Source: Azohydromonas australica DSM 1124 (GTDB lineage Bacteria > Pseudomonadota > Gammaproteobacteria > Burkholderiales > Burkholderiaceae_C). Taken from it: 64,000 bases of DNA. The translations under genes were made by a program, and so were the position numbers. Below the pieces are notes generated by a model. The model saw only the letters and a program-made list of their open reading frames with translations, had not been told where the DNA came from and did not search any database. The first letter of the stretch is position 1, and each line of letters starts with the position of its first letter. Below, in pieces: positions 42,979 through 52,597 of the stretch. The DNA lies in contig NZ_AUMO01000037.1 in assembly GCF_000430725.1 (NCBI RefSeq), positions 109,332 through 173,331 on the forward strand, in the 5' to 3' direction.

Positions 42979-45755
42979 TGGGTGCAATCGAAACGGCCTC
43001 AGGCACAGATGCCCTGCGCTCGCTGCTGGTCCTGACGATGTTCGCCGTGGGCATCGGCATCGCCATGGGATGGATGGTGCGCAGGTTCCACGGGGCGCTG
43101 CAGCAGGCATTCCCAAGCGCGGCGAAGCTGCCGCCGCGCCACATGGTGGTGTTCGTGGCGCTGCTCGGGGCGGTGGTCGCGGTGATCGTGCTGGCCTTCC
43201 AGTGGGCCGGCGGCGCCACGATGCAGAGCCTGCTCAAGAGCGCCGGCTTCGCAGCGTTCACGCTGGTGCTGACCTGGGGTGTGGCCGAGCTGTTCCTGGC
43301 CCTCAAGACGCCCGAAAGCGACGCGTCGGCGGTGGCAATGAACGTCGGCAAGGTCGCCGGATTGGCGGTCGTCGTCGGCGTGCTCACGTTCGCGGCGCTG
43401 TGGCTCTCCGGCATGGCGTTCCTGGCCTTCAACAAGACCGACCCGCGCCGGGCGCACTGGGATTCAACGCTGCGCTACTGGTCGCAGTACAGCGAAGATC
43501 CGGCGCAGGAGAAAAAGCTGGTGCTGTCGCTGGCGCTGGCCTTTGGGCTTTGCTACGTGGCCGTCCCCGGTGCGTTCGCAGCGGCTATGAAAACGTCGCG
43601 CCCGACCTACGGCAACGCGCGCTTCGCCACCAAGCCCGAGATCCGCACGGCTGGGCTTCTGGCGGGGGACGGGCTGATCGTCGGCAAGATCGACAACGAG
43701 TACATCACTTTTCCTGGTCAGCAGTTCGTTGCGATGGTTTCACCGCCGCGCATGGGCAAGGACGTCGGTTTTGTCACGCCCAACCTCTTCCACCGCCCAG
43801 GATCGGCGATCGTCTTCGACATCAAGGGCGAGCAGCGCGACAGAACCTCAGGATTCCGTGCCGCGCACGGGCAGGAGGTCTATATCTTCGCGCCCTTCGA
43901 CACCGACGGCTGCACCGCCCGGTGGAATCCGCTGGCCGCGATCCGCACTGACAGGCGGCTGCGCGTGAAGGACATCCTCAAGCGCGGGCAGGTGATCTAC
44001 CCGAACGACACCACGAAGGTCAGCGACGCCGGCAACTTTTTCGCCGACCAGGCACGCAACCTTTACCTGGCGCTGGTGCTGTACCTGCTGGAAACCCCAG
44101 AGCGCCCGCGCACGATCGGCGAGATGCTGCGCATCGTTCAGGGCGACGGCAAGCCGGTACGTGACACGATCGGCGACCTGATCAACGAGCGCGAGAAATC
44201 CGACCGTCCGCTGTCGTACGACTGCATCGCGGCCTTTGGCCGCTTCCTGGCGAATGCCGCCGAAAACACGCTCACCGGAATCGTCGGCACGTTCCTGGCA
44301 CCGCTCACACCGTTTGCCGATCCGGTCACGGATGCGGCCACCAGCGCCAGCGACTTCGACTTGGGGGACGTGCGCAAGCGGCGCATGACGATCTACGTGG
44401 TGCTTCCGTTTGACGAGCTGGAGCCGGCCCGGCTGCTGCTGAATCTGTTCGTGACGGAGATGGTGAGCCTCAACGTGCGCGAGCTGCCCTCGCAGAACAA
44501 GGAGCTCAAGCACGTCTGCGACGTGTACCTCAACGAGTTCACCGCCGCTGGCCGCATTGACGTGATCGCCCGCGGCATTGGCTTCATGCCGGCCTACAAC
44601 CTGCGCCTGATGATCATTATCCAGTCGGTGGCGCAACTGGAGGCGACCTACGGCAAGGAGATGGCGCGGGCCATCATGACAGCCTGCGGCTGCCATATCG
44701 TGTTCGCACCGAACGAGCAGGCAGACGCCGAGGCGTACTCCAGGCGGCTGGGCACCTTCACCGAGCGCAAGGTCAGCAAGGGCCGCAGTACCTCGTCGGG
44801 CCACCACAGCAGCACCAGCCGCTCGCTCAACGAAAGCGAGCACGCGCGGCCGCTGCTGCTGCCGCAGGAGGTCAAGGAGATCGGCCCCGACAAGCAGATC
44901 ATCTTCATCGAGAACCAGTTGCCGATCCTCTGCGAGAAAGCGCGCTTCTTCGAAGACCCGATCATGCTGTCGCGGGTGATGGATCCGGTTGTCGTCGAGC
45001 CGATCGACCTTGAGCTGCACCTCGCCCGCGCCGCCACGCTCACACGCCCAGTGAAGCCCGAGGACGGCGACACGAAGGACATGCCGATGGAGAAGATCGC
45101 CATCCATGTTGAAGACCTGCCACCGCCGCCGGATATCACGCCGGACACGCCAGATGAGGTCGTTGACGAATGGATGGGCGGCTTCTTCGCGCGGATGGCC
45201 CAGCCGGAGCCTGAGGCGGCGCCGGTTGATGAGCCGCCCAAGAAGCCGCGCGCCGAAGCCAAGGGCAGCGAGGGCATCGGCGTTGACATCACGGTTGGCA
45301 AGGACGGCAAGGTTTCACTGGTGGCCAAGCCGGTGGGCCGCAAGCGGCGCCCGAAGGGTGAAAGCGAGGCTGACCAGGTGGATGGAGAAGGGCCACGCCT
45401 CCCTGCCGTGACAAGCACGGCCGATCAGGACATCTCGGTCGAGCCCAATGGCCTGGTCGAAGTGGTACCCAAGAAGCCGGTGAACCGCAAGCGGCGGCCG
45501 AAGGGCGAGGGCGAGGCTGACCCTGCAACAGGGGCGGAACCGCACATTTCCACGGTGGCAGGCTCAAACGGTCAGCGCCAGAAGGTTGACGCCGATGGCG
45601 TCATCGAAATGGAGCCGGCGCAGCATGGCGCCAAGGGTGGCGATGCCGCCGCACCCAGGAGCGAGCCCGATGACCTCTGGCACGACCTCAACCTGGATGT
45701 GCTTGAGAACAAGCCGAATCGCCCGGCACCGGGCATGCGACAGGAGCGAGCATGA
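42978..45755 (+). CDS. virD4: VirD4/TraG-like coupling protein with extended repeat tail
   Basis: A 925-residue coupling protein; ATG at 42978 is chosen for its GGAGG site. Three or four membrane helices lie in residues 10-180. Walker A is SPPRMGKDVGFVTPNLF near 255, with Met-Gly before Lys in place of the usual Ser/Thr-Gly. IVFDIKGEQRD is the next conserved block, and HVCDVYLNEFTAAGR is the Walker B region. After residue 700 comes an acidic, Pro-rich tail with two copies of NRKRRPKGE (near 789 and 836), longer than in most VirD4 proteins. It delivers the relaxosome to the channel. Confidence 0.95.
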   Translation: MGAIETASGTDALRSLLVLTMFAVGIGIAMGWMVRRFHGALQQAFPSAAKLPPRHMVVFVALLGAVVAVIVLAFQWAGGATMQSLLKSAGFAAFTLVLTWGVAELFLALKTPESDASAVAMNVGKVAGLAVVVGVLTFAALWLSGMAFLAFNKTDPRRAHWDSTLRYWSQYSEDPAQEKKLVLSLALAFGLCYVAVPGAFAAAMKTSRPTYGNARFATKPEIRTAGLLAGDGLIVGKIDNEYITFPGQQFVAMVSPPRMGKDVGFVTPNLFHRPGSAIVFDIKGEQRDRTSGFRAAHGQEVYIFAPFDTDGCTARWNPLAAIRTDRRLRVKDILKRGQVIYPNDTTKVSDAGNFFADQARNLYLALVLYLLETPERPRTIGEMLRIVQGDGKPVRDTIGDLINEREKSDRPLSYDCIAAFGRFLANAAENTLTGIVGTFLAPLTPFADPVTDAATSASDFDLGDVRKRRMTIYVVLPFDELEPARLLLNLFVTEMVSLNVRELPSQNKELKHVCDVYLNEFTAAGRIDVIARGIGFMPAYNLRLMIIIQSVAQLEATYGKEMARAIMTACGCHIVFAPNEQADAEAYSRRLGTFTERKVSKGRSTSSGHHSSTSRSLNESEHARPLLLPQEVKEIGPDKQIIFIENQLPILCEKARFFEDPIMLSRVMDPVVVEPIDLELHLARAATLTRPVKPEDGDTKDMPMEKIAIHVEDLPPPPDITPDTPDEVVDEWMGGFFARMAQPEPEAAPVDEPPKKPRAEAKGSEGIGVDITVGKDGKVSLVAKPVGRKRRPKGESEADQVDGEGPRLPAVTSTADQDISVEPNGLVEVVPKKPVNRKRRPKGEGEADPATGAEPHISTVAGSNGQRQKVDADGVIEMEPAQHGAKGGDAAAPRSEPDDLWHDLNLDVLENKPNRPAPGMRQERA

Positions 45756-45822
45756 AACTTCCCTCCCACATTCGGCGCGCCGGTGTTTGCGCGATCCCTG
45801 TTTTCTGACCAAGGGGCAAACC

Positions 45823-46488
45823 ATGCGAATCCTCAGCCTCACCTTTCTGGCCGCAGCAGCGGTGCTTGCCGGCTGCGCCTCGGCGCCGAAGCCGCCCATG
45901 GCGAACGAGGCCAGCCGCCAGCCAGCCAACGACCCGGCGCACATCGAGGCGCTGAAACTGCGCGCGGAGATGGAACGTGCCCGAGTCGGCCTGCAGATCG
46001 CCGCGCAGCAGGCGAAGTCGATGCAGATGCTCACCGAGGCGCAGGCGATGGCGCGTCCGGTGGCCTTCCGCCCCGGCAGCGGCGTAAGCAGCGCCAGCAA
46101 CGGCGCCAACACGATCTACACCGTGCGTTTCAGCAGCGGCAGTACGAAGCTGGCGCTGGCGCCTGCCACACAGCAGTCACTGGTCAAGGCGGCGAGCCAG
46201 GGAGCACAGATCGTGCTGCGCGGGCGCACGGACTCGGAACGCGACGATGCCGCCAACGCGCGCGTGGCGAGGCTACGCGCCGAAGCGGCCAGGGTGTTGC
46301 TAGTGCAGGGGGGAGTGCCTGTCTCAAGGATTCGGGCAACCTGGCAGGGCGCAGGCGACACGGTGGCCAGCAACGACACGGCCGAGGGCAGGGCATTGAA
46401 CCGACGCGTCGAGATCGAGGTGTACGCGGCTGAGCCGCAGCCGGGCTCCCTGGACGACCCGCGCGCCACCGTCGCGCAGCGGCAGTGA
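45823..46488 (+). CDS. OmpA-family lipoprotein
   Basis: A 221-residue protein. The lipobox LAGC sits at the end of MRILSLTFLAAAAVLAGC. A helical linker follows, then an OmpA-like peptidoglycan-binding domain (VRFSSGSTKLALAPATQQSLV; RGRTDSERDDAANARVARLRAEA; ALNRRVEIEVYA). No separate virB7 lipoprotein is visible, so this may anchor the channel to the outer membrane and cell wall. It follows virD4 by 67 bases. Confidence 0.85.
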   Translation: MRILSLTFLAAAAVLAGCASAPKPPMANEASRQPANDPAHIEALKLRAEMERARVGLQIAAQQAKSMQMLTEAQAMARPVAFRPGSGVSSASNGANTIYTVRFSSGSTKLALAPATQQSLVKAASQGAQIVLRGRTDSERDDAANARVARLRAEAARVLLVQGGVPVSRIRATWQGAGDTVASNDTAEGRALNRRVEIEVYAAEPQPGSLDDPRATVAQRQ

Positions 46489-46517
46489 GCCCACAAGCGA
46501 CGCTGAGAGGCTCCTCT

Positions 46518-49500
46518 ATGAACGATCAAACGACTCCGGACAAGCTGCTGCTCGTACGCGTGCAAGACGATCTGCACGGCGCTCGGCACGATGGCAACCA
46601 GCTCTCGCTGCACTACACGCGCACCGGCGGCTCTGACCGCAATACGCTGCACTGGTCGGTCAACTCCATCGTGAACGACACGCCCTACGGGGCCTTCAAC
46701 GTCAGCCGCGATGGCGACTTCAAAGGCCGGATCGTCGTAATCGCAGACCCGAAGGACATGCCCATACCGGCGGGCTGGAATCAGGTCGATGCTTGGTGGC
46801 GGCTGCGCGGTGAGCGCGACGCTGATGGTCGGTTGCACCGCAGCCTGCCCGTAGGAGATGCAACGATCGTGGCACCGGTAGGGACGCAAGTGCCAGAGGG
46901 TGCCAAGGCCGTGTTCTATGAGGGCGGCATTGAGGCACGCGACGCGGCGGTCAAGCAGGTCTTCGCTGAGCGAGGCGCCGATTTTCACCAAGGCAATTTT
47001 TGGGGCTGGACCGGGCATGGGCAACTGCACGAAGACTGGCAGCGCGAGACAGCGGCTCGCCTGTGGCCCGGCCAGGAGCAGCACATCCACCTCGGCGCAC
47101 ACCAAGGCTCTCTGGATCATCAACTCGAGAACGCGACCCTGGCCGGCTACGTGCAGGCCATGAAAGAGCATGGTCGCCTCTACGACCACGCGTCCGGCGC
47201 GCAGGAACCGTATGTCGATGTGATGAGCCGGCGGGCAAATGCTGCACGAGAGGACGTTCACAGGCTGCTGACGCAGGTCGCCACGCCGGTGGAACGCCCG
47301 CTGATCGAGGCCCATTACCAAGATCAGCTCCAGCGGATCGACAGGCAACTGCAGGACGGCCGGGACTTGGACCAGAAGTTGATAGCCCTGCTGCAACCTG
47401 CACCGGCTGCAGAGGGCCAGAAAGTGCCACCGCCTTTGCCAGAGGTCAACCAGACACTACCGCCACTGCTGCAGCAGGCGCAGATGCCGCCCCCTCTGCC
47501 GCAGGAGCCCCCGTCCATTGCTGCGCAGCGCGAGGCAGAGCCATCAAGCGCTCAACTGGCGAAGGCGACCATCAAGAGCTACGAGGTCTCTGGCGCTTTC
47601 GAGTTGATCGCTCAGGGCCGTGAACCTCGCTTTTACGACAGCGCGCAGTTGGCCGGAGAAGCGTTCTACGCTGCACGCCGCGAGGAGCAGCCACGTGTGA
47701 TTCAACACGTGGTCGATGGCATTGAGGACAGAACGGGAAAGTACGAAAACCAGACCACCCGCACGATCGCGATCACAGCGCCGGGAGCGGACGGCAAGCT
47801 GCAGCACGTCTTCCTGGATGACTCGCAGGAATTTCGTACCGGCTACGAGGCTGCGCGTCGGCGCATGCCCGCCAAGGCTGTGGAGACAGAGGACTTGGCC
47901 CAGTCCACTCTTGAACCTGTACCTCAGCAACAGGCCGTCTCTCTGCAGTCTCCTGCTGCCGAGCCGTCGCGGCAGCCTGAAGTTCCGACCCTTACTACCT
48001 CAGCAGCGACCGAGCCGAAAGGACAGCCTGTGAGCGACCAGCAAGCTCCCACCCAACCGCAGCAAGAAGGACCGGCGATGAACTTGACGCGCCTGCAGGT
48101 CGACGGTGTAGATGTTGGACGCCTGGCGTTCGAGAAGCACTCAACCGAGCACGGGGTGTTTGTCGATCTCACTGTGCTGGACCGCAACAACCAGCCGCTG
48201 ACGGAATTCAATGGAGTGGACAAGAACGACCTGACCAAGGTCCTTGGCCCGACGGTGGGGCATGAAGTTGCGAAGTTCAACGGCCGCACTGGCGAGCTCT
48301 CCGGCCAACAGCTCGACGTTCCGGCAACAGAGGTTCAACGCCCGATTGACATCCTGCAACCCACCCAGGCGGCACCTGTGAAAGCCAAAGTGAGGACCGA
48401 GCGTGCCGCGCGCAAACAGGAGTCTGTCGCGCCCAAGCGGGCCGTGCTTACGGGACGGCAGATGGAGATCAACGGGCTGCCGGTGGAGAGGCTGGCATTT
48501 GCCAAGAAGCAGACGCCCGCAGGCCTGCGCTACGAGGTCGCTGCTTATGGGGCAGGAGAAAAGTTGCTGGGCAAACATCCGGCGCTGCGGAAGGAAGACC
48601 TGGCTGACCACCTCGGCGCGTCGCCGGCCAAGCATCTGCTGGGAGCCAGGGGTCGCAATGGCTCGCTGCGTGGAGACCAGCTGCAACTGCCGGCCGGTGA
48701 GCCCCGGCCTACGCAAAATCTCTCGTCCCAGCCGGATCAGGTAGCGAAGCAGGCGGTAGTGGAGGGTGCCACACAGGCGGTGGCACGGGAGGTCGTGGAA
48801 CAGGTCGCCGCCACAAAGCCATCACCGGAGGTGGCGCCAGTGCAGGAATCACAGAAACGCTCACCCTTGCCCGAGCAGGAAACCACGGCACCAGCACCTT
48901 CCCAAAATGCCTCACCTGAAGCTGGCCAGGAGACACTGGCACCAGGCCAAAGCGCTGCGCCCGTCGTAAACAGCATTGAACGCTACGACGGGCCTACCCG
49001 GGTGCACCAGCCGGAAGCACCTGCGCCTCAGAAGGCTGCGAAGCAGCAAGAAGCACCTGCTCGCCAGGCAGCGCCAGCCGCGCAGACCCAAGATCAGCAG
49101 CCGGTGCCAAGCAGCCAACCCGTCCCAGCCGAAGATGCAGGGAAAGCTGCCGCCGAGAAGCGCCGGCAGGAGCTGCTGGCATCCCTGGCGCAGCGCTTCA
49201 CCATCAATGCCGGCGAGTACCGATTCCGCAGCGAACAGCAACGCGTGGCTTTCGTCGACCGCGAGAAGACGGTCACCACGGACCGCAATGAGCCCGAGGT
49301 CGCGCGTGCGATGGTCGATCTTGCCGAGGCCAAGGGCTGGAAGACAGTGCAGCTCAAAGGCACGGAGCCATTCCGCGCCGCGGCATGGATGGAGGCGGCG
49401 GTACGTGGCTTGAAGTCGGTGGGCTACGAACCGACCCGGGCCGATCTGGTCAGGCTGCAGGAACGCATCAAGGACCAGCAGGTCAACCGAGTTGAGCTCG

Positions 49501-49820
49501 GCCAGGAACCGGACGCGGCGCGCCAGCCGCCGGCGCAACAGCAGGCGCGCCAGCCGGTGAAGCCGACGGAACTGTCCGAGGCGGACCGGTACAGCCGGGC
49601 GCAGGCTCTTGGGGTTCTTGAGGCGTACCTGAAATCGCAGAACACTCCGCCCGAGAAGATGGCCACCTTGATGGCCCGGGGTGGGGAGTGGCTGGATAAG
49701 CAGGCGGCGCTGGGCAAGGGATACCCGACGGCGCAGGTGTACGACATGAATGCCCAGCGCCAGCGCCAGGTTCACATCCAGCCGCAGCGGGAGCAAGCGG
49801 CGCCGAGCCGAGCGCGGTAA
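46518..49820 (+). CDS. Giant LPD7-type polyvalent protein of conjugative elements
   Basis: A protein of about 1100 residues. ATG at 46518 has a GAGAGG site; GTG at 46485 is possible. The N-terminal 280 residues are globular with no family recognised. A domain of about 80 residues is duplicated, at roughly 520-610 (LQVDGVDVGRLAFEKHSTEHG) and 640-730 (MEINGLPVERLAFAKKQTPAG). A Pro/Gln-rich linker follows. Near 880-985 is an LPD7-like domain (YRFRSEQQRVAFVDREKTVT; AAWMEAAVRGLKSVGYEPTRA), a module seen attached to relaxases. It may be a transferred substrate or relaxosome factor. Confidence 0.75.
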   Translation: MNDQTTPDKLLLVRVQDDLHGARHDGNQLSLHYTRTGGSDRNTLHWSVNSIVNDTPYGAFNVSRDGDFKGRIVVIADPKDMPIPAGWNQVDAWWRLRGERDADGRLHRSLPVGDATIVAPVGTQVPEGAKAVFYEGGIEARDAAVKQVFAERGADFHQGNFWGWTGHGQLHEDWQRETAARLWPGQEQHIHLGAHQGSLDHQLENATLAGYVQAMKEHGRLYDHASGAQEPYVDVMSRRANAAREDVHRLLTQVATPVERPLIEAHYQDQLQRIDRQLQDGRDLDQKLIALLQPAPAAEGQKVPPPLPEVNQTLPPLLQQAQMPPPLPQEPPSIAAQREAEPSSAQLAKATIKSYEVSGAFELIAQGREPRFYDSAQLAGEAFYAARREEQPRVIQHVVDGIEDRTGKYENQTTRTIAITAPGADGKLQHVFLDDSQEFRTGYEAARRRMPAKAVETEDLAQSTLEPVPQQQAVSLQSPAAEPSRQPEVPTLTTSAATEPKGQPVSDQQAPTQPQQEGPAMNLTRLQVDGVDVGRLAFEKHSTEHGVFVDLTVLDRNNQPLTEFNGVDKNDLTKVLGPTVGHEVAKFNGRTGELSGQQLDVPATEVQRPIDILQPTQAAPVKAKVRTERAARKQESVAPKRAVLTGRQMEINGLPVERLAFAKKQTPAGLRYEVAAYGAGEKLLGKHPALRKEDLADHLGASPAKHLLGARGRNGSLRGDQLQLPAGEPRPTQNLSSQPDQVAKQAVVEGATQAVAREVVEQVAATKPSPEVAPVQESQKRSPLPEQETTAPAPSQNASPEAGQETLAPGQSAAPVVNSIERYDGPTRVHQPEAPAPQKAAKQQEAPARQAAPAAQTQDQQPVPSSQPVPAEDAGKAAAEKRRQELLASLAQRFTINAGEYRFRSEQQRVAFVDREKTVTTDRNEPEVARAMVDLAEAKGWKTVQLKGTEPFRAAAWMEAAVRGLKSVGYEPTRADLVRLQERIKDQQVNRVELGQEPDAARQPPAQQQARQPVKPTELSEADRYSRAQALGVLEAYLKSQNTPPEKMATLMARGGEWLDKQAALGKGYPTAQVYDMNAQRQRQVHIQPQREQAAPSRAR

Positions 49821-49845
49821 AACTCAGGCCCTGGAGAAAGAAGCC

Positions 49846-50190
49846 ATGCGAGCCGAGATGCGTCATCGTCTGGCGGTGCTCGACGCCGTTGGCTGGCCCG
49901 TGGCGGTGCTGGCATGGCTGCTGCACTCCAACGACCGCATGGGCGGCATCCTCCTGCTGTTCATGCTCTTGGTGTTCGTCTGGGGCGTGCGCCGGCTGCA
50001 GTGGGCTCTCGATGACGCGCAGGGCATCGACCGAGGGCGCACGCGTGTGTTTTGGTTTCCGGGGCTGGTCTGGGTGCGCCACGAGGCCCAGCGTGGCCCA
50101 TACCAGTTCCTGACCGTGCGTCTCGCGAAGTGGGCCTTCTACGCGGCAGTTTTCGGCTTGGTCCTGTGGACCTCGGCTTACGTGAAGTGA
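49846..50190 (+). CDS. Small membrane protein
   Basis: A 114-residue protein behind GGAGAAAG. It has three hydrophobic segments: LAVLDAVGWPVAVLAWLL, MGGILLLFMLLVFVWGV and WAFYAAVFGLVLWTSAYV. The family is unknown. It is the last gene of the transfer unit, 25 bases after the giant LPD7 gene. Confidence 0.65.
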   Translation: MRAEMRHRLAVLDAVGWPVAVLAWLLHSNDRMGGILLLFMLLVFVWGVRRLQWALDDAQGIDRGRTRVFWFPGLVWVRHEAQRGPYQFLTVRLAKWAFYAAVFGLVLWTSAYVK

Positions 50191-50268
50191 CGTCCCCGCG
50201 GAAACGATTGCGCCTCGGGATTGCAATCTCTGGCGGACTTCAGGAAGTTCTCGTGAAGGAGATTGACA

Positions 50269-51288
50269 ATGGAGCGAGTTCAAGTCTTCAACTACTGCGC
50301 GCACGCTATCGAGGATTTGAAGGAACTGTCAAAAGCCACGAAATTCACGGCGCCGCGGTCATCAAGGGCCATCCAAACCGTTATCTCGATGCTTCGCAAC
50401 AGCATCAAGTTTTTGCTTCCCAATTGCTGCGAATTGATTGATCCCGAGGATTTCAGGCAAGCCCACCTGGACATGGCGCGCTTGCCTTATCCTTGTGTCG
50501 CATTCGAGGCTCCTTGGGAAAAGGAAAACGTATGTCTGAGAATGGGAGAGTTTGCGGAAGCCTTGTCCACCAGACGGATCGCATTGTGTTGGGAGTCTGA
50601 TCCAGCCAACGAGGTTTTCCCGGGCAGCAACGACTGGCTCGAATATTATCCCGACGGCGGGGTCTTCGTGCTTCCCGTCTATTACAGCGACGACCATAGG
50701 CAATGGATGGTTGGCGCTGGTGGACTGTTCATCCCGCACAGCAACTTCATCCGCAAGGCAACCTTTGAACCGAAACTGCCCGGTTCCTTGATTGCCAAGG
50801 AAACAAGAGTTCAAAATGGTGAAGCAAAGGCGAGCGCCAATGAATACCTGGCAGAGCCATTCGAGGTTTTGCCAGAAATGGTGGAGCAACTAGCCTACGC
50901 GTTTGGCAGCAGGGATAAAGCGACAGCCAATATCATATTGAATGCAAGCGACGAGGTCACCATGATGATCCAGGCATGCAGCGTCCTCAATTGTGCAAAT
51001 GTCACCACTGTGGACATGCGGGCTGAGCCCGTCATCAACAGGAAGAGGATTGCACGCGGCAAGCAGCCTTTCTTTTCATACAAGGTGCTTCAGCTGAGCG
51101 CTGAACCGCAGACCCATGCTGTCGCTACGGTTGCAGGCGAAAAAGGCACCCATGCGTCTCCAAGAATGCATCTTCGCCGCGGCCATCTTCGTCGGCTCGA
51201 AAGCAAGAGCATCTGGGTCCGACACACAATGGTGAATGCCGGCTCGAAGCTGGGTGCGGTAGTGAAGGATTATCGAATCAACCGTTGA
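50269..51288 (+). CDS. Hypothetical protein of a phage/plasmid family
   Basis: A 339-residue protein; AGGAG six bases upstream fixes the ATG at 50269. The end ASPRMHLRRGHLRRLESKSI, then WVRHTMVNAGSKLGAVVKDYRI, is a conserved signature I associate with phage and plasmid proteins of unknown function. The gene is less GC-rich than the transfer operon and looks like a separate acquisition. Confidence 0.7.
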   Translation: MERVQVFNYCAHAIEDLKELSKATKFTAPRSSRAIQTVISMLRNSIKFLLPNCCELIDPEDFRQAHLDMARLPYPCVAFEAPWEKENVCLRMGEFAEALSTRRIALCWESDPANEVFPGSNDWLEYYPDGGVFVLPVYYSDDHRQWMVGAGGLFIPHSNFIRKATFEPKLPGSLIAKETRVQNGEAKASANEYLAEPFEVLPEMVEQLAYAFGSRDKATANIILNASDEVTMMIQACSVLNCANVTTVDMRAEPVINRKRIARGKQPFFSYKVLQLSAEPQTHAVATVAGEKGTHASPRMHLRRGHLRRLESKSIWVRHTMVNAGSKLGAVVKDYRINR

Positions 51289-51831
51289 GTCTCGGCTTCG
51301 GGCATCAAAGGCTATCACCGCATTGCCAGACCCTCATGGTTTGATCTGGGCTCAGCCTCGTACCTCGTACCTTTTTGCGATCTTAGGCAGCCCTGTTTCA
51401 CAACATACCGGGCCACAGCCCAAACATTCCGCTACCTCCTTGTTCCGGCCGCGCTGTTGAAGGGTGGAGCAGGGGGAGCCGTTTTTTCTGTCCGGCTTCG
51501 CGCTGTTTGAGCGGGGTGATAGAAAGCCCTGTTTCTCCTGCGCGCGCCGTGCCTTTGGGGGGAAGTCAGGGGAAGACAGCTTCCCTGCCCAGCCTTGTCT
51601 TTGTTTGCGCGTTCTCGGCGGTGGGAGGTGGGGGGAGGAGAAGAAAGGGCGATCAGGGGGAAGTGGGGAGGGAGAAGGGGTTGGTAGATCGATTACAGGT
51701 ATGTTGTGCGTTTGGCTCCGCTGCTCCCTCCTCTCGGCCAGGCCTGCCACCGTAGCCCAGGCCGAACATCAGGCATCCGGCCAGCGTGAAAACCAACGCC
51801 ACCCTGCGACGCGATGCGCACAATGTGCCCA
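51289..51831. other. Non-coding polypurine-rich spacer at the backbone edge
   Basis: About 540 bases without a supported gene. Contents: a short tandem repeat CCTCGTA at 51357-51370, and a strongly purine-biased tract at 51620-51682 with a G-quadruplex motif. A minus-strand frame across it is Pro/Arg-rich and is probably a by-product of the bias. It may mark the junction of the transfer backbone with the metabolic region. Confidence 0.4.
51657..51681 (+). other. G-quadruplex motif
   Basis: Four G-runs of 5, 4, 3 and 4 bases are separated by loops of 4, 1 and 4 bases. This meets the usual G3+N1-7 rule with short loops, so a stable quadruplex on the plus strand is plausible. Confidence 0.6.
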
Positions 51832-52299
51832 ATGAAGCGCCTGCTCCTGGTCTTTACGCACCTCCTATGCCTGGGCACAGGTTTCGCGCTGGGCGTGTAT
51901 CTGCTGCCCATCCTGATCGCGCCGCCCGCGCCCTCGTCCGCCGAGATCGGGGCGCTGTCGGCGACGGGCGCCTTCAAGGGCCGGTTCCGCCGCGAGTTGC
52001 AGGACAGCGACGCCCTGCACTGGGGCGAGGGCGAGGTGACGGTGGGCCCCAGGGCCGTCACGCTGGCCGGCAAGCTCGCACCCGGGCCGGACTACAAGCT
52101 CTACCTGTCGCCGGAGTTCGTGGAAACGCAAGCCGACTTCCAGCGCCTCAAGTCACGCATGGTCCGCGTCGGGGACGTGAAAACCTTCGAGAACTTCATC
52201 GTCCAGGTGCCGCCCACGATCGACGTCGCGCGATACAGCGCCGTCATCGTCTGGTGCGAGACCTTCAGCCAGTTCATCACGGCCGCCCGGTACAGGTAG
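51832..52299 (+). CDS. DM13-domain membrane-anchored protein
   Basis: A 155-residue protein. The N-terminal anchor is LLLVFTHLLCLGTGFALGVYL. The DM13 domain follows: LAGKLAPGPDYKLYLSPEFV, then RVGDVKTFENFIVQVP and YSAVIVWCETFSQFITAARY. DM13 proteins are thought to serve redox or electron-transfer roles at the cell surface; the Cys in WCE is the conserved one. The ATG at 51832 is the best start. The 298 bases after it hold no supported gene. Confidence 0.85.
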   Translation: MKRLLLVFTHLLCLGTGFALGVYLLPILIAPPAPSSAEIGALSATGAFKGRFRRELQDSDALHWGEGEVTVGPRAVTLAGKLAPGPDYKLYLSPEFVETQADFQRLKSRMVRVGDVKTFENFIVQVPPTIDVARYSAVIVWCETFSQFITAARYR

Positions 52300-52597
52300 C
52301 GCTTCAAGCACACAGCAGCAGATCGGCGGTGCGGGTCGGACCGCTGCAGGTGGCGCTGCAGGACGTGCAGCGGCTGCACATGGCGGCAGAGTTCGACTTC
52401 GGCGCAAATGCCGTCCGGCTCGAAGCAACTCACGGGTTGCGCAGCCGTGGGCGGACGTCAAGGTCTGAATCCTTGCGTGGCCGGGCTTTCACCGCCACCG
52501 CCAATGCGGCCACAACTGACCGGACGTGGCGGCCATTTTCTTGGTCCGCACCCGTTGAGCGCCGTCCTGACACGTACCTCCTCGCCAGGCCATGGAT

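Noticed and set aside
45752..45808. An 18-codon ORF overlapping the virD4 stop.
   Set aside because: It is too short, has no family and no pausing or attenuator structure; it is probably chance from the ATGA overlap.
51352..51750. A 132-codon minus-strand ORF.
   Set aside because: Its Pro/Ser/Arg bias comes from the polypurine tract; no ribosome site or protein-like segments are visible.
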